A stretch of 64,000 nt of DNA from Anastrepha obliqua (taxonomy: Eukaryota; Arthropoda; Insecta; Diptera; Tephritidae), in assembly GCF_027943255.1 (NCBI RefSeq), contig NC_072895.1, positions 22,542,001 to 22,606,000 on the forward strand. Reading direction: 5' to 3'. The notes under the pieces are model-generated. The model worked only from the letters and a program-made list of their open reading frames with translations, was not told where the DNA came from and searched no databases. Shown here piece by piece: positions 55,160-64,000 of this stretch. The position numbers and the translations under genes were made by a program. Positions within the stretch are counted from its first letter, which is position 1, and each line of letters opens with the position of its first letter.

Positions 55160-55990
55160 TACGCCAATAATAAAAATAGAACGATACACGCTTAAACAAC
55201 GCATTGAAATTATTAAAATTCACTACAAAAATGGTGAAAATTTGGTCGAGATGGTTCGTAAAACTCGAAAATTTTTGAGTCATCGTGAAGCACCTTGTCG
55301 GACCGCAATATAGAAATTGGTGAACAAATTCGAGCTATTGGGACAAATTAGTGATGTTAAGAATAAAACCCGTGCACTTCGCTCAAGAACAGCCGAAAAT
55401 ATTGCTGTTGTGGCTTGTTGAAGTGTTGAAGAAACCCCAGGTTTGTCCATTTCTCGTCGTTCTTTGGAATTTGGCACTCCACAAACATCATTACACCGTT
55501 TTCTGCATAAAGATTTTTGTCTTAAGGCTTACAAAGTCCAGTTAACACAAAAATTTAAGCCGGCCGATCATCAAAAACGTCGTTTCTTTCCTGATTGGGT
55601 CGTTGAAATGCATGAAAATGATCCGGAATTCCATCGAAAAATCATCTTGAGTGATGAGGCCCATTTCCACCTCGGTGGCTTCGTCAACAAGCAAAATTGT
55701 CGGATCTGTGGCTCAGAAAATCCAATAGTTATTGTTGAAAAGCCTCTCTATCCTTAACGTGGGACTGTTTGGTGCGGTTTATGATCCGGTGGAGTCATTG
55801 GACCTTACTTTTTCGAAAATGAAGCTGGAGCAACAGTTACGGTAAATGGATTCCGATATCGAGAGATGATTAACGATTTTTTGTGATGATGGTATTGATC
55901 TGGACAACGTTTATTTTCAACAAGACGGCGCTAGGTGCCACACAAGCAACGAAACCATTGATCTTTTACGGCAATAAAACCTCTTATTGG
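55160..55990 (+). pseudogene. mariner (DD41D-like) transposase, 5' two thirds
   Basis: Plus-strand frames: IERYTLKQRIEIIKIHYKNG (55168-55228), VRKTRKFLSHREAPCRTAI then stop (55313), KLVNKFELLGQISDVKNKTR, AENIAVVAC, SISRRSLEFGTPQTSLHRFL (55449-55508) and KAYKVQLTQKFKPADHQKRR. Next comes IILSDEAHFHLGGFVNKQNC with the first acid intact (55641-55700), a stop after VIVEKPLYP, GTVWCGL, GGVIGPYFFENEAGATVTVN and FQQDGARCHTSNETIDLLRQ with the second acid (55916-55975). The part with the third acid is missing. The motifs match the family of the 29.7 kb copy. Several stops and frameshifts. Confidence 0.85.
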
Positions 55991-55994
55991 AATA

Positions 55995-56318
55995 TCCCTT
56001 TATAATAGATTTATGATAGAATATGGTATGGAAGCGGCCAAACAATTTTTTTATAATTTGTAAGAAAATTAAAGATTACTATAGAAATGCTTTGTGTGTC
56101 TAATAGCTCCACACTTCATTTGCAAGCTATAAAGATTTTTCTAAAAATACAAAAGCACATTTTTTGAATTTCCATTCAATGGATGTTAGCTCCGACCGAA
56201 GTACTCGTAAAGTGCAAAGACCTCAATGTTTTTTTTTTGTTTTTTTGTCGGGACAGACTAGCAAGTACAGCACTCAGACACACTTAAGTCTATTGTACTG
56301 CACTCGGAATCCCTTTAT
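55995..56318. other. AT-rich spacer
   Basis: Nothing recognised. Confidence 0.4.
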
Positions 56319-56319
56319 A

Positions 56320-57240
56320 ATTTTCTTTAAATTACTCGACCTCCGAAGAAATCTGAGTAGATCTTGTGGTACCAAGGAGCCAAGGTGGTCGCTTCTGAAC
56401 ACACCAGTGCCAAAGACCTCAAGCCTGATTCGAGCGCATATGATTGTGGGTATACTCCCGAGCGGTTTAAGGTGGTGAGGAAACGAAATGGAGACAGCAC
56501 ACCTCGGGGCAACCTCTATTAACTCCGGATGACATCAGCAGATCTTCCTCTGCTTGCACCGAGACGATTCTTTGGGCCAGCATCGAACGGACCCAATTTA
56601 CTAGCACCCGGTCTACGCCGTGTCTACTAGCCGAGCTGCACATACTGTCAAAAGTGGCATTATCAAACGTCCCCTCTATGTCTAAAAAGATGCCCATAGC
56701 GTAGTCCCTCCTGTCGATGGCCAGCTCTACCCTAGGAACAAGGTTTTGCAGTGCCGACTCGCAGGATTTTCCCCTTTGATGGGCATGCTCAAATGGAGAC
56801 AGTGGGTGAGCCTTCAACGGTTTCTGACGTGTGCGCAATGTCTCCAGTCGTTCGAGACTTTTTAGCATGAAAGAAGTCATTCTGATGGGTCTAAAGCTGT
56901 TGGGGCTGGCGTAGTCATCTTCTCCAAACTTTTGGGATGAAGGCGACCCTCACCATATTTCAAGAGCGTGGTATATAGTCCAGTTCCAGGCATACAGAGA
57001 AAATTTTCTTCATGACTGCTGACACGGACTCTGCGCCTTCCTTCAGCATGACAGGATATATGCCATCCGGTCCGGGCAACTTGTAGCCGCCAAAAGATTT
57101 GATGGCAAATCGAATAGCGGCCTCATTCACCACAGATCTTGCCACGTACCAGTCATTCCGAGAAGCTGTAGCATCTCTGACAACCGCCTCTCTCAATAAA
57201 GGCTTTTGCCGACCGACGGTTACCTGTTAAGTGTTTAATG
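56320..57240 (-). pseudogene. LOA-type LINE RT fragment
   Basis: Minus strand. 57196-56960: NEAAIRFAIKSFGGYKLPGP then DGIYPVMLKEGAESVS and KKIFSVCLELDYIPRS. After a frameshift, 56880-56467 gives MTSFMLKSLERLETLRT, HPLSPFEHAHQRGKSCESAL, the motif A segment AMGIFLDIEGTFDNATFDSM (catalytic D in FLDIEG), HGVDRVLVNWVRSMLAQRIV and GVNRGCPEVC (motif B, QGGVLSP decayed). After another frameshift PRGVLSPFRFLTTLNRSGVY appears at 56512. The YADD motif and the rest are missing. Confidence 0.82.
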
Positions 57241-57314
57241 TGATTCCTGCTAATGCTGGCAGAGGAAAAGGAAGGACTTTGCCACTTGTCACTTGGCTAC
57301 AGAAAGTCTGAGCT

Positions 57315-57372
57315 TCACTTGGGTGTTTCTAATTGGTGCCAGTTAGTAGAAGAAAGAAGAAATGACAGGAAT
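57315..57372 (+). pseudogene. RTE LINE C-terminal scrap
   Basis: Plus strand: SLGVSNWCQLVEERRND resembles the RTE C-terminal block LGVSNWRRLARERNDW. It is only about 55 bp long and has no flanking RTE sequence on the left. Confidence 0.5.
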
Positions 57373-57374
57373 CG

Positions 57375-58200
57375 ACCAAAATAACGAAAATGATTAACGT
57401 GGCAGTTAAGATGAGCACATCTGAGCTTCATACCTGATTCGCAACGTACATAGTAAAAAGATTTTTTATTTGCGTCGAAAGTTTTATTTGCAGAGTCCAA
57501 TTGGATAAATTTCGGTGTTTTCAATTCTCAACCTTCACTTGTGGTTTGTTGTTCGATTGTGGAAGGAAGTGATTCTTATGCAATATTTTCGATACTTAGA
57601 CCACTGCAAAGTCTCACCGGTCTGTTACAAAACAAAAAATTAAAAATAAAAAAATTCCACCATCCAGTCGGAATTTCAGTAATAACTTTTAATGACTTTG
57701 ATATTATATTACAATAAGTTTCCATTTTTCTATTTTTAGTAAAGACTGTTTCATATTTCAAGCCAGTGTGCACTGCCACAGTTAACCATGAAATGGATAT
57801 CACTCAGTTCTGCACGTTTCTGCTTTAACGCCTTATTCTTAGTAAATGTTCCGCATTTATTTTTTATTTATACCTTTGTAAACATATTTACATGCCCCTT
57901 CGCCTGCATTCATTCTCTTCTTGCATTATTCTTACCGTTCAGCGTTGATGGTTGTCCTTGTACACCTGATTACAGGCCATTCGCGCAAGCAATTAACAAT
58001 GAAATGCAATAATAGGAAACAAGGATATGCTTTTGCGACCAATAATTTTACTAGCGCAGCCGCTGACAATTATTTTTGCGTGTCGCTGTTTATTTTAGTT
58101 GCTTGCCTGACTTATTTATAAACGCACCTGGAACGGCCTCCATCCACAATTTCTGGCTGGTAATTAACGGACAAACACAAATACATGTAGATTAGCGGTA
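57375..58200. other. unassigned intergenic DNA
   Basis: No TE motif. Short open frames (below 76 codons) on both strands are not supported. Confidence 0.4.
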
Positions 58201-58219
58201 CGGTGAGAAGCCAAGCTGC

Positions 58220-60030
58220 TCAAGGGGTTCATCAACTGATATTTGATGGCGGAGGGCATACTAGTTATAGTGTAGTTAGATATGTACTAGTTGCAAATTG
58301 ACTAATGACCTGTTAGAAATTTAAGCAAAACTAATACTATTTTAGAGAAACTGCAATTACAAAAATTCTAGTTCGTGAACTGGTATTTGATGACAGAAGG
58401 CATACTAGTTGTAGTGTAGGAAGATATGTACTAGTTGCAAAAAGTCTAGTGACCAGTTAGAAATTTAGGCAAAGCAAATAGTATTTTAGGGAAACCGCAA
58501 TTACAAAAATTCTAGTTTGTGAATTGATATTTGATGACAGAAGGCATACAAGTTGTAGTGTAGTAGTTGAAAAGTGGCCAATTAGGGTATACAAAATACC
58601 ATGAAGAGGTATACTTATCAGGAAAGATTTTATTTCAAAATGTGGTAATTGATGGAGGAAGTCATACTAGTCTGAGAGTGATTAGTATAGCACCAGTTGC
58701 AAAATGACCATTTCAAGATGTATTTAATTCTCTTATTAGTGCACTACAGTTAAAAGCCAAACTTCACATACAATATTCCAGTTCTTGAATTGGTATTTTA
58801 TGGAGAAAGTCATACTAGCTTCAGAGAGCCTAGAACATCACCAATGGCAAAATGAACAATTAGGGGTACAGTCAATTCATCTATTGTTACTCTGCAAGCA
58901 GTTTATGGAAGTGATGAAACTAGTTCCAGAGTAGTTAGTATACAACCAGTTGCAAAACAACTAGTTGCAAAAAAACTAATTGCAAAAAAACTAGTTGCAA
59001 AACAACCATTTAAAGATGTATCCAATTTTCCTATTAGTGCACTACACTTAACGCTTTGCGCTCGAGTGGCGACTCTCACTCGCCACGATGTTTCATGCAG
59101 CAACTCGAACGGCGAGTGAGAGGCGACAGTGTTTGCTTAGACTAGATTTCTTTATATCCAGTTCATAGAAGCTCACTATTGGTTTTTGAATAGGTCCCTC
59201 AGCTGTTTATGTCTTTTCATAGGAAAAGAATTATTCATAATAAAAACTAAAATTTTGAATATAAAGTAAGTGGAATAATATACATATATAAATTCATCAC
59301 AAAATAACAACATTCATGTTAAAAACTTTATTAATTCTATTAGTAATCCAGTTGAAGAATTCTTTTTTTAACATAAATATAAAAATATATAATTTTAAAA
59401 GTTTTCGTTTTCTGTTTCTGTATGGGATAGCCCTCTATATTGCAGTCCAATTTCCTTCTATTGTATTTGTGTAGGCACCTGTAGCTCTATTTTTGAACTC
59501 TCTTGAATAGTTTACGGTAAAATGTAAATATCCAACTTGATCAAGGCCAAAATATGTCTTCCATATATCGGTTTAAAATATAACGTTTTCGTGTGCTAAT
59601 CTGTATATAAATTCATTGCATGCTACCTATAAGACACTCGTAATATATGCGCAAAATCGTCTCGAGTTGCTGCTCCACCCGAACGAAAATGTCGTCGAGC
59701 GCAAAGGGTTAAAAGCCGAACTACTCATGAAACATTTTTGTTCTTGAACTGGTATCACACTATTTTGAGAGTGGTTAGTTTAGCACCGGTTACAAAATGA
59801 TTGGTAAGAAATGCATTCAATTCGCTTATTTCCACTCTACAAGCATTTTATGGTTGAAGTCGTACTAGTCGGAGAGTAACTAGTATAATACCAGTAGCAA
59901 AATGATTAGTTTGCAAAAATTTTAATTCCTAAACTGGTATTTGATGGAAAAAAGGCATACTATGTAGTTCGAAATCAACTAGACTTGTACTACTTGCAAA
60001 GTGACCAGTTAGAGGTGTACGCGAATTTTT
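58220..60030. repeat. tandem array, ~145-bp unit with ACTAGT words
   Basis: Units contain GAACTGGTATTTGATGACAG, GCATACTAGTTGTAGTGTAG, GTACTAGTTGCAAAA, TGACCAGTTAG and CAATTACAAAAATTCTAGTT. Unit starts are near 58238, 58382, 58527, 58650 and 58792, then, after the inserted MITE, 59748 and 59936. The sequence is most regular at 58220-58560 and decays outward. 58945-59005 has a local 16-bp sub-repeat (CTAGTTGCAAAACAA). No coding role. Confidence 0.8.
59052..59708. mobile_element. piggyBac-type MITE, 657 bp, TTAA target duplication
   Basis: The left terminus is CGCTTTGCGCTCGA and the right terminus is the inverse of CCCTTTGCGCTCGA. Both are flanked by TTAA (59048-59051 and 59709-59712). Subterminal GCAGCAACTCGA occurs on both sides in inverted orientation. 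Left-end repeats of GGCGAGTGAGAG/CTCTCACTCGCC form a local palindrome. It has no transposase frame. TTAA and the CCCTTTG-like end are typical of piggyBac-superfamily elements. Confidence 0.88.
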
Positions 60031-60034
60031 TTTT

Positions 60035-60735
60035 TATTATGTTTGATACTTTTATTGTTGTTATGTTTTTAACCAGTCACATTTAATAATTCTTATTTTC
60101 AAGCTAAATAAAAAAGTAAATAATTAATTTTTGAAAATAAATTCATATAAAGACCAGCAGCAAATTTAAAGGTAGGAAACAATTTTATGTAATGTTTTTA
60201 TTCATCATAAAATATTTTTAAGGTTTTCAATTATCAATTAATATTAAGGTTTTCAATTATCAATAATTATTATTTCCTCAACTCATTCAAAATTATTGAT
60301 TTTCACCACAAATTAGACTAGAGTTTCTTGGGTCTGTTGAGAACTGGTTCATTAACTCGCGGAATTCTAATTCATTTTATAGAACATTGCTATGTAAAAA
60401 ATACAAGTTACTAGCTTTGAAAAAGTATAGATGGCGAACCACTTCGGCAAAAAACAGCTCATAAGGAGAACAGGACGAATAGATTTGACTGTGGGACTAA
60501 CTACATAGGATCACTCCCACCTTATTTGATACATACACGATTTTTTTTAAAGGGTTCTATATTTCACAATATTTTGCGAAAATGGAAAAACAGAATACGC
60601 AGACATCTTATTTATTTTAGTTTATTTCATTTCTCAACATCAAATAAAAAAAGTGTTAAATCATTTCATTGTAATGAGACAAAAAAGAAACACATGTATG
60701 TCGATATGTCCATATTGGCTTAAGTATAGATTTTT
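60035..60735. other. AT-rich spacer
   Basis: No supported gene. An ATTAAGGTTTTCAATTATCAAT duplication lies at about 60220-60262. Confidence 0.4.
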
Positions 60736-60739
60736 AGAT

Positions 60740-61067
60740 TAAAATTTTGTTATCCACTGATAATGCAGATTTCTGATTGTGTAGCCAGTAAAGTGAGCTA
60801 AGTTTTAAGCCCCGTGTTACCCTTCTATCGAGTTGAATACCCAGGTTTTTTGGCCTGATCAGCTTGAGGTACTTTGCGGTGATTTAAAGTTTCTGAATGA
60901 CACGAGTCTTAGCGGAGCGTAAAAGTTATATGCATTGATTTGGTTAGGTTGGTTTGTAAACGCCTCTTATTCAACCAGGTACTGACTTCATCGAGGTTGT
61001 GCTGCAGTAAAGATGAAGCATTGGAGGCAAGACCATTTGTGACCCTTACAAAAGTATCGGACGCATA
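60740..61067 (-). pseudogene. Jockey-type LINE RT thumb fragment
   Basis: Minus strand: ASDTFVRVTNGLASNASSLL (the FADDTA box reads YASDTF, one catalytic aspartate lost), QHNLDEVSTWLNKRRLQTNL, TKSMHITFTLR. After a frameshift come KYLKLIRPKNLGIQLDRRV, LYWL and SVDNKIL. It is the continuation of the RT fragment at 62620-62789; the two are separated by the insertion 61068-62620. Confidence 0.8.
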
Positions 61068-61092
61068 TTTTTTTTTTTTTTTTTTTTTTTTT

Positions 61093-61793
61093 TGTTGAGG
61101 TGGCACAAAGCATTCTTCAGTTACTTTTATTTTAACCAGTGTATTTCTAAAGACTTTGACGCGGTTATTCTTATTTCTTTTGGCAGGACTTTTCTTTACA
61201 GCGGCGTTGTCGATTGCCCTTTTTGGCGTAGAACTCATACGCTTAATAAGAGGTGTTGTTTGGGCACATCCGTCTTTGACAGTAGATGGTGCTCCTTGCG
61301 CCCCTCTTGACGCCAAGAGGTTCTTCGGAGTAAGGTTAGATCTCTCCAGTTTCTTGTGTAGGTCCGTTATATTTGCGACCAAATCCCACATTGGCTGCTT
61401 TATGCTTCACTTCGGCCACTTCACTTTATCGCCGATGGCTCGATATATTTCTTCGGCCGTCATCGCTTTCGTGAAGCCAAAGTGCTGCATTTACGGTGAT
61501 GCCGATTTGGTTCTGTTGTTGTTGTTGTTGTTGTAGCAGCATAAACATTCCCCATACTTACATACGGCTGCTGGAGTGACAGTCCTTGGTCGGATATAAA
61601 TCCGGGTCGTTTCGGTAACGCAGAACCGACTGCCGTGGAAACTGGTTCTTTCCCTGGTGTCTGGTGGCGAATATGCCAACCTTGAGCTCCTTTGGAACGG
61701 GTTTTTGAGTGATGCACCGCTGCCGTTATTGTCATCTGCAATAGTTGTTGGTAAAATTACTTCGTGCACCTGTGGTGCTATTTTTGTTGCCAC
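61093..61793 (-). pseudogene. ORF1 (Gag-like) protein of a non-LTR element
   Basis: Minus strand. 61391-61093 reads MWDLVANITDLHKKLERSNL, TPKNLLASRGAQGAPSTVKD, MSSTPKRAIDNAAVKKSPAK and RVKVFRNTLVKIKVTEECFV, then PPQQ running into the poly(A). The preceding part (61480-61391, then 61793-61650 beyond the nested repeat) has SRKR/FTKAMTAEEIYRAIGDK-like text and MATKIAPQVHEVILPTTIAD in other frames. The basic, Ser/Pro-rich, low-complexity make-up fits an ORF1 RNA-binding protein. I cannot name the family. The open frame of 160 codons that crosses the A tract fuses it artificially to the Jockey RT. Confidence 0.55.
61514..61642 (-). mobile_element. short (CAA)n-tailed repeat, copy 3
   Basis: Flanked by the 6-bp duplication TGGTTC (61508-61513 and 61643-61648). 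It lacks part of the hairpin (CATACGGCTGCTGG in place of CATACGGGGAATGCTGCTGG) but keeps CGGATATAAATCCGG and the (TTG)n end on the plus strand. Confidence 0.88.
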
Positions 61794-61799
61794 TTCAAT

Positions 61800-62615
61800 C
61801 TCTTCCGTGGTTTTGTTTTTTAATTTTATTGTAATTCATTTCTGGTTTGTGGGCCCCAACTCATAAGTCGTTATCCATATTCTGATGCGTAGTCACTTGT
61901 TAATGATTCCATGGTTATCTTTGCAAGCAGGGAGACCATGCAAGGATTGACAAAAGCTCCTTATGAGAGCTTAAGTTCAGAGCCGAATCAGTGTTAACTA
62001 AGAATGCTACATCTCGACCTACGCCGACACTTAATGCCGACGGAATATGGAGCATTCCTAGAGACTAGCCATCATTTTAACAGGGCGCGGGCAACTGGAT
62101 TATTAGCCTGAATGCCGTTTCAGCTGGATATCACATCGCTTACTAAAGAAACAGAATAATACAGTCGTCAGCTCATGGCAGTATGTACTAACGTATTCCA
62201 AAATTCCATAATTAAGACCTTACTGGGCTTAGTCTTAATGCAGATCGTGTTGGTTTAACAGCCGCCCCTAACATGGAAGACAAACGCTGACGAGGGAGCC
62301 GCCCAATATAAGCCAGTCGCCTCTGGTTTATTGTATTTTCACCATGTCTTTGCATGATGAAGTTGACTCTTATTTTATTAAAGGCGGTGTCGATTCGCCT
62401 TTGTCACAGAAACCTCTTCGGAATAGTTAGCTTTCATATCGCTTCCTCCGTTTCTGCCGCTCATTGCCGGGGGCTGCTTATTTGTTAGAACTTATTCGCA
62501 ACTAACCTGCTATCCGCTACCTGCTGAGCCCCACGGTAGCTTAAAGCCCAGCTTAGTCATCCGATCCCAGGGGAGCGCGGCCTCCGTGTAGCGGCCGCAT
62601 GCCCAGCTGCGTGTG
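61800..62615. other. non-coding part of the ORF1 insert
   Basis: GC is higher than in the surroundings (e.g. CCCAGGGGAGCGCGGCCTCC near 62565). No open frame is supported. It is presumed to be the 5' UTR of the minus-strand insert. Confidence 0.35.
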
Positions 62616-62619
62616 TGTG

Positions 62620-62789
62620 CTTTTCGTCAAGGGTAGATCGGCAGTAAAAAAAGTGTATAAGACCGGTTCAAGAACTTTACCTTGAGGCAAGCCTGCTGCC
62701 ATTTCGTGAAGACTAGGAACTTCATTGTTCATTTTCACAAGGAGATGGAAAACTTCGTTTCTCCAAAAGTTATTATTTTTTTCATGCAT
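62620..62789 (-). pseudogene. Jockey-type LINE RT palm fragment
   Basis: Minus strand: FHLLVKMNNEVPSLHEMAAG, LPQGKVLEPVLYTFFTADLP, LTKSTHTQ. This is motif B (PQGSVLGP reads PQGKVLEP) up to just before the FADD box. The RT continues at 61067 after the insertion. Confidence 0.82.
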
Positions 62790-62794
62790 AATTA

Positions 62795-63590
62795 AAGACC
62801 TTAAACTACTTGAATTATGACCTCATTTCATGCATCAACTTCATCTACATAACAAATTAAAATCTTCATTATTATTTCGAACATAAAACTCAGTTCTGTA
62901 TAAAAAAATTCATAAATTATTTGCATTGTAGTTGTTGCTTTCAGCTGCTGAAGTTTTAATAAAGTCTAACAAAAGGAAAGTGACATTTTTATGATGCAAG
63001 AGGGAAATTTCTACAACATCAAATTGTATGTTCCCGTACATATGTATACACACATATGAATTTGTATATGTGTGTGCATACCCACACTTGCTTACATATA
63101 AAGCTTTATTAAAATGTGCTCACATGTAAAACAATTTCTGACAGAATCATTAATATTCAGTCTCAGAGGGCATATAATTGTTGTTGGTATAGCTTTAATT
63201 ATCATTAATGCATTAAAAATTAGTTAAAGTTTTCGTGCTGCCTCGCCTTTAAAACGGGCGACACTCACGTGAATTGTATCTAAACTGTAAGTAATTTTCT
63301 CTATCACCAACGTTAGTATGCAGGAGTAACCGTGTGTGTGTACGAGTATACTTCTTATGTAAGTGCTTGTGTATGCACATTAGGGTGCCTCACTAGAAAA
63401 ATTTACATGTTTTTTTACCGAAATTATGAAATATGTAAGATGGTCTAGTGACACTGGTGAACTAGACAGGGAACTGTGAACCCCCAAGGAAGCCGCAAGG
63501 GAAATCATGGAATGCACTAAATATGCTAGCCAAAAACAGGACCTGTGGGACACACTCAGGCTCATTCACCATTGAGATGCCGCGTGGGGA
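62795..63590. other. AT-rich intergenic DNA
   Basis: Contains a CACACATATG/GTGTGTGC region near 63045-63075. No supported gene. Confidence 0.4.
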
Positions 63591-63594
63591 GCTT

Positions 63595-64000
63595 TTCCTT
63601 CTTCTTCTCCTTCTTCTTCTTAATTGGCGCGATAAACGCTTATGCGATGTTGGCCGAGTTTAACAAAGCGCGCAAGTCGTTTTTTTCTCGTGCTAACCGG
63701 CGCCAGTTGGACACACCAAGTGAAGTCACACCAAATGATATCGCATAGAATACTTTCAGAGCCGGAGCGTTTCTATCCGTTCGGACCACATGACCGAGCC
63801 AACGTGGCCGCTGGATCTTTATTCGCTGCGCTATGTCTATGTCGTCGTAGAGCTCATACAGTTTATCGTTCCATCGTCTGCTATATTCGCCGTTGCCAGC
63901 GTGCAAAGGTCCAAAAATCTTGGTCAGAATCTTTCTCTCGAACACTCCAAGCGTCGCTTCATCGGATGTTGTCATCGTCCAAGCTTCTGCGCCATACGTT
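63595..64000 (-). mobile_element. RTE LINE 3' end, runs off the right edge
   Basis: Minus strand: AEAWTMTTSDEATLGVFERK (from 64000), ILTKIFGPLHAGNGEYSRRW, KLYELYDDIDIAQRIKIQRP, RWLGHVVRTDRNAPALKVFY, then an internal deletion and SLGVSNWRRLAREKNDLRAL. The 3' end reads GTTTATCGCGCCAATTAAGA with an AAG-type tail (about 63600-63622). It is the clearest RTE 3' terminus in the window and shares CGCGCCAATTA with the SINE. Confidence 0.9.

Larger units (their letters stand above)
61068..62620 (-). mobile_element. ORF1-bearing retroelement insert with A26 tail
   Basis: The minus-sense 3' end is an A26 tract (T run 61068-61093). Upstream of it is an ORF1-like protein, then a presumed 5' UTR up to about 62620 with no recognised coding. 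It lies exactly between the THTQ and YASDT halves of the Jockey RT. There is no ORF2. It also carries the short (CAA)n-tailed repeat at 61514-61642 as a nested insertion. Confidence 0.65.

Noticed and set aside
1..64000. A new defence, toxin or biosynthetic gene system
   Set aside because: No cluster of intact genes exists. All recognisable coding parts are decayed transposable elements of known superfamilies.
1..64000. LTR retrotransposons or endogenous viral genes
   Set aside because: I looked for long direct terminal repeats, protease/integrase motifs and envelope-like frames and recognised none. A sensitive profile search could still find fragments.

Overview
Eukaryotic repeat-rich DNA. 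The families and the AT-rich composition point to a higher fly, most likely a tephritid fruit fly (inference). Recognised families are DD41D (rosa-type) and DD34D mariners, RTE-type and RNase-H-bearing (I/LOA/R1-group) LINEs, Jockey-type LINEs and tRNA-headed SINEs. I see no intact host protein gene, no functional tRNA or rRNA gene, no CRISPR array and no operon. Nearly every supported coding signal is a decayed transposable element (TE), many nested inside one another. I recognised no LTR retrotransposon.

Layout. 1-3.1 kb: LINE fragments (RNase H, RT, 3' ends). 4.6-5.8 kb: DD41D mariner. 7.9-10.4 kb: three RT/C-terminal pieces of another non-LTR family and a Tnp2-like transposase remnant. 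10.4-13.7 kb: an RTE LINE (minus strand) split by a 1.34 kb element with long inverted repeats. 14.4-20.2 kb: a SINE, an RNase-H LINE (minus), the 5' half of an RTE LINE (plus), another RNase-H LINE (plus) and a Jockey-type RT. 20.2-23.5 kb: mostly non-TE sequence with a possible Inr+DPE promoter. 23.5-30.4 kb: SINE copies, two related DD41D mariner copies, a degenerate AT-rich tandem array and a MITE carrying a SINE. 31-34 kb: a mariner containing a second type of tRNA-headed SINE, then a LINE ORF1. 34.1-36.2 kb: an RTE RT gene blown apart by a 1.3 kb 10-bp minisatellite, next to an RTE 3' end in opposite orientation. 38.1-39.1 kb: a MITE running into a tandem array made of its own terminal sequence. 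39.9-51.2 kb: LINE and RTE fragments, a nearly whole DD34D mariner, SINEs. 52.6-57.4 kb: RTE RT, Tc1-like, DD41D-like and LOA-like remnants. 58.2-60.0 kb: a ~145-bp tandem array holding a piggyBac-type MITE. 60.7-64 kb: Jockey RT interrupted by an ORF1-bearing insert, and an RTE 3' end running off the window.

How the parts relate. The SINE at 14.4, 23.5, 27.6 and 50.0 kb shares its extreme 3' sequence (CGCGCCAATTA) with the RTE LINE 3' ends at 35.9 and 63.6 kb. This suggests the RTE machinery mobilised it. Several nested insertions have clear target-site duplications, which gives a relative age order. I found no convincing new biological system. The best leads are the SINE/LINE pair, the TIR-derived tandem array, the inverted-repeat element with one lost terminus, and the piggyBac MITE whose empty site survives in a neighbouring repeat unit.
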